A stretch of 64,000 bases of DNA, from NCBI GenBank assembly GCA_965214335.1, contig CBDCBO010000014.1, positions 186,001-250,000 on the forward strand, in the 5' to 3' direction. The position numbers and the translations under genes are program-made. Origin of the DNA: Velthaea sp965214335 (GTDB taxonomy: Bacteria; Vulcanimicrobiota; Vulcanimicrobiia; Vulcanimicrobiales; Vulcanimicrobiaceae). Under the pieces are notes generated by a model. It did no database searches. It was not told where the DNA came from and worked only from the letters and a program-made list of their open reading frames with translations. Below, one piece after another: positions 63,007 to 64,000 of the stretch; the first letter of the stretch is position 1, and each line of letters opens with the position of its first letter.

Positions 63007-64000
63007 TCAAAAGCGAAATTCGGCCCAAGATGCCGTATAATACGTCGCCTTCGTGTTGGCGATATGTTCGAGAAATGGACCGCGCTGAAACGACTCCTCG
63101 TCCGCGACTAGACTAAGATGGTCGCCGACGTGCGCGGGCAACGTTATAAAAGGCTGATAACCGATACCACGAAAGCCGTTGGTCGGCGCAGCTATTTCTC
63201 GACCCGTGAGCGCATAAACGCCATCCGCACGATTCGAGCGCCAGAAGGCGAAGCTTCCCCCGCTTAGCGTAACCGTTTTGCCCGCGTGAAGGTCAAGTTG
63301 ACCCTCAAGCGCTTGCGTATTCTGTGGACCGATCGCGCGGAGATTCCCGAAATACCCAGCGCGAGGAAACGGCGCATACACGTCGCGAAGTTCTCGAGCG
63401 TCGGTGCCGCCGCTGTTGTAACCGGCAAGCACCCCTATGCGTGGCGACAACGGCGCGCGAGTGAATGTGTAGCCACCTTGCGCGGATTAACCTTCAGCCC
63501 GGATCGGCCGACCGTTGTTCGCTCCAAATTGGAAGAAACCTTCGGCGTCGTAGTCAAGCGGAGTCCCGGTTTTGGCGGTTCGTGCTCCAACAATGTGACG
63601 TGTTTCGAAACCGGAACCCGAATACCAAATCGCCTGTGGCCGGCTTACGCCAAAGTAGTAGATATCCAGAACCTGGGTTACGGATTTCGCGATATCATGT
63701 GTCGCATAGATCCCCCAAGAATTATTTCCCGGAGATGACCCGTCGTCGAACGCCCCGATTGGGTCGTTATCCGGACGCGCCGCAAACGCATCAATTCGAA
63801 ATTTCCCTATTTGTGAGATGAAGCGTACGGCGTCGAAGCTTCCGAGAACGTTCGTGCCTTCGCCATTCGGTCCGGACCGACCCGAAAATAGCGGTCCAGA
63901 ACCGAAGTCGAGCTCTTGACGACCGATGCGCGCAGTCAACAAAGGGGCACCGGTTACATCATCGAGCTTCTCCGAGCGAACTTCGGCAAAGCCTTCTAAA
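63007..64000 (-). pseudogene. alginate-export-family porin, broken by in-frame stop, cut by window edge
   Basis: The visible part begins inside the barrel: LTARIGRQELDFGSGPLFSG, FDAVRFISQIGKFRIDAFAA, SGSGFETRHIVGARTAKTGT. An in-frame TAA at 63487-63489 interrupts it; the same frame continues with QGGYTFTRAPLSPRIGVLAG to the true end at 63007 (TASWAEFRF, an aromatic barrel terminus). The 5' end is beyond 64000. Porins of this family often serve aromatic or carboxylic substrates. Confidence 0.8.

Noticed and set aside
1..64000. CRISPR arrays, insertion sequences, rRNA genes
   Set aside because: No regularly spaced direct repeats, transposase-like proteins or rRNA-like stretches were seen.

Overview
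The window is GC-rich, densely coded bacterial chromosome, with many 1-4 nt start/stop overlaps and frequent GTG/TTG starts. A TonB-dependent receptor, an OmpA-domain protein and an alginate-export-type porin show a Gram-negative (diderm) cell. The gene mix (Calvin-cycle fbp-prk, a YncE/phosphatase fusion, regulatory-domain TonB receptors, AfsR-like regulators, periplasmic molybdo- and quinoprotein dehydrogenases) would fit a soil or rock bacterium such as Candidatus Eremiobacterota (WPS-2), but nothing here fixes the phylum. Treat this placement as inference.

Layout. 0-6.2 kb: the 5' end of a B12-binding (probably radical SAM) gene divergent from a 44-residue peptide gene, then a prolyl oligopeptidase, a DEAD-box helicase, malate:quinone oxidoreductase and tRNA-Val. 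6.2-7.7 kb: small genes of unknown role and a VC0807-like membrane protein. 7.9-14.7 kb: a sugar ABC importer (ATPase, permease, binding protein) with an L-fuconate-dehydratase-like enzyme and an aldo/keto reductase, flanked by a FadR-type repressor; this looks like an oxidative deoxysugar pathway. 14.75-17.0 kb: class I FBPase, phosphoribulokinase and a coupled 100-residue protein (Calvin-cycle operon; RuBisCO is not here). 17.2-23.5 kb: a YVTN-propeller/phosphoesterase fusion, a CocE/S15 hydrolase, and an ArsR-AHSA1-DUF1801 trio. 23.6-27.9 kb: a TonB receptor next to an AzgA-type purine permease. 28.2-32.8 kb: a broken SDR gene, a membrane diguanylate cyclase and small exported or unknown proteins.

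32.2-38.3 kb holds an AfsR-like XRE/NB-ARC regulator divergent from a 922-residue membrane protein with a Cys-less transglutaminase-like domain. A 12-base motif (TACTTGTGCGAG on the minus strand) recurs upstream of the regulator, of the small gene before it, and, in tandem and imperfect form, of the OmpA-domain gene at 50.0-52.4 kb. 38.4-42.3 kb: a beta-propeller protein, an MBL-fold hydrolase and an AraC regulator. 43.2-48.6 kb: a five-gene operon with a PaoABC-like periplasmic aldehyde oxidoreductase, an alpha/beta hydrolase and a CMD-family protein. 53.0-55.9 kb: a zinc-finger anti-sigma-like membrane protein coupled to an ABC-2 exporter.

From 56 kb to the end the DNA is full of broken genes: an AbiEii toxin relic, an ECF sigma factor reduced to region 4 in front of an intact RskA-type anti-sigma factor, a frameshifted HdeD gene, a PQQ-dependent alcohol dehydrogenase with two frameshifts and a porin with an in-frame stop. 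The last three lie upstream of an intact amidohydrolase/decarboxylase in one apparent operon, probably a decaying aromatic-alcohol catabolic unit. Longer gene-poor stretches lie at 40.4-41.4, 42.3-43.2, 52.4-53.0, 56.9-57.5 and 58.3-59.0 kb.
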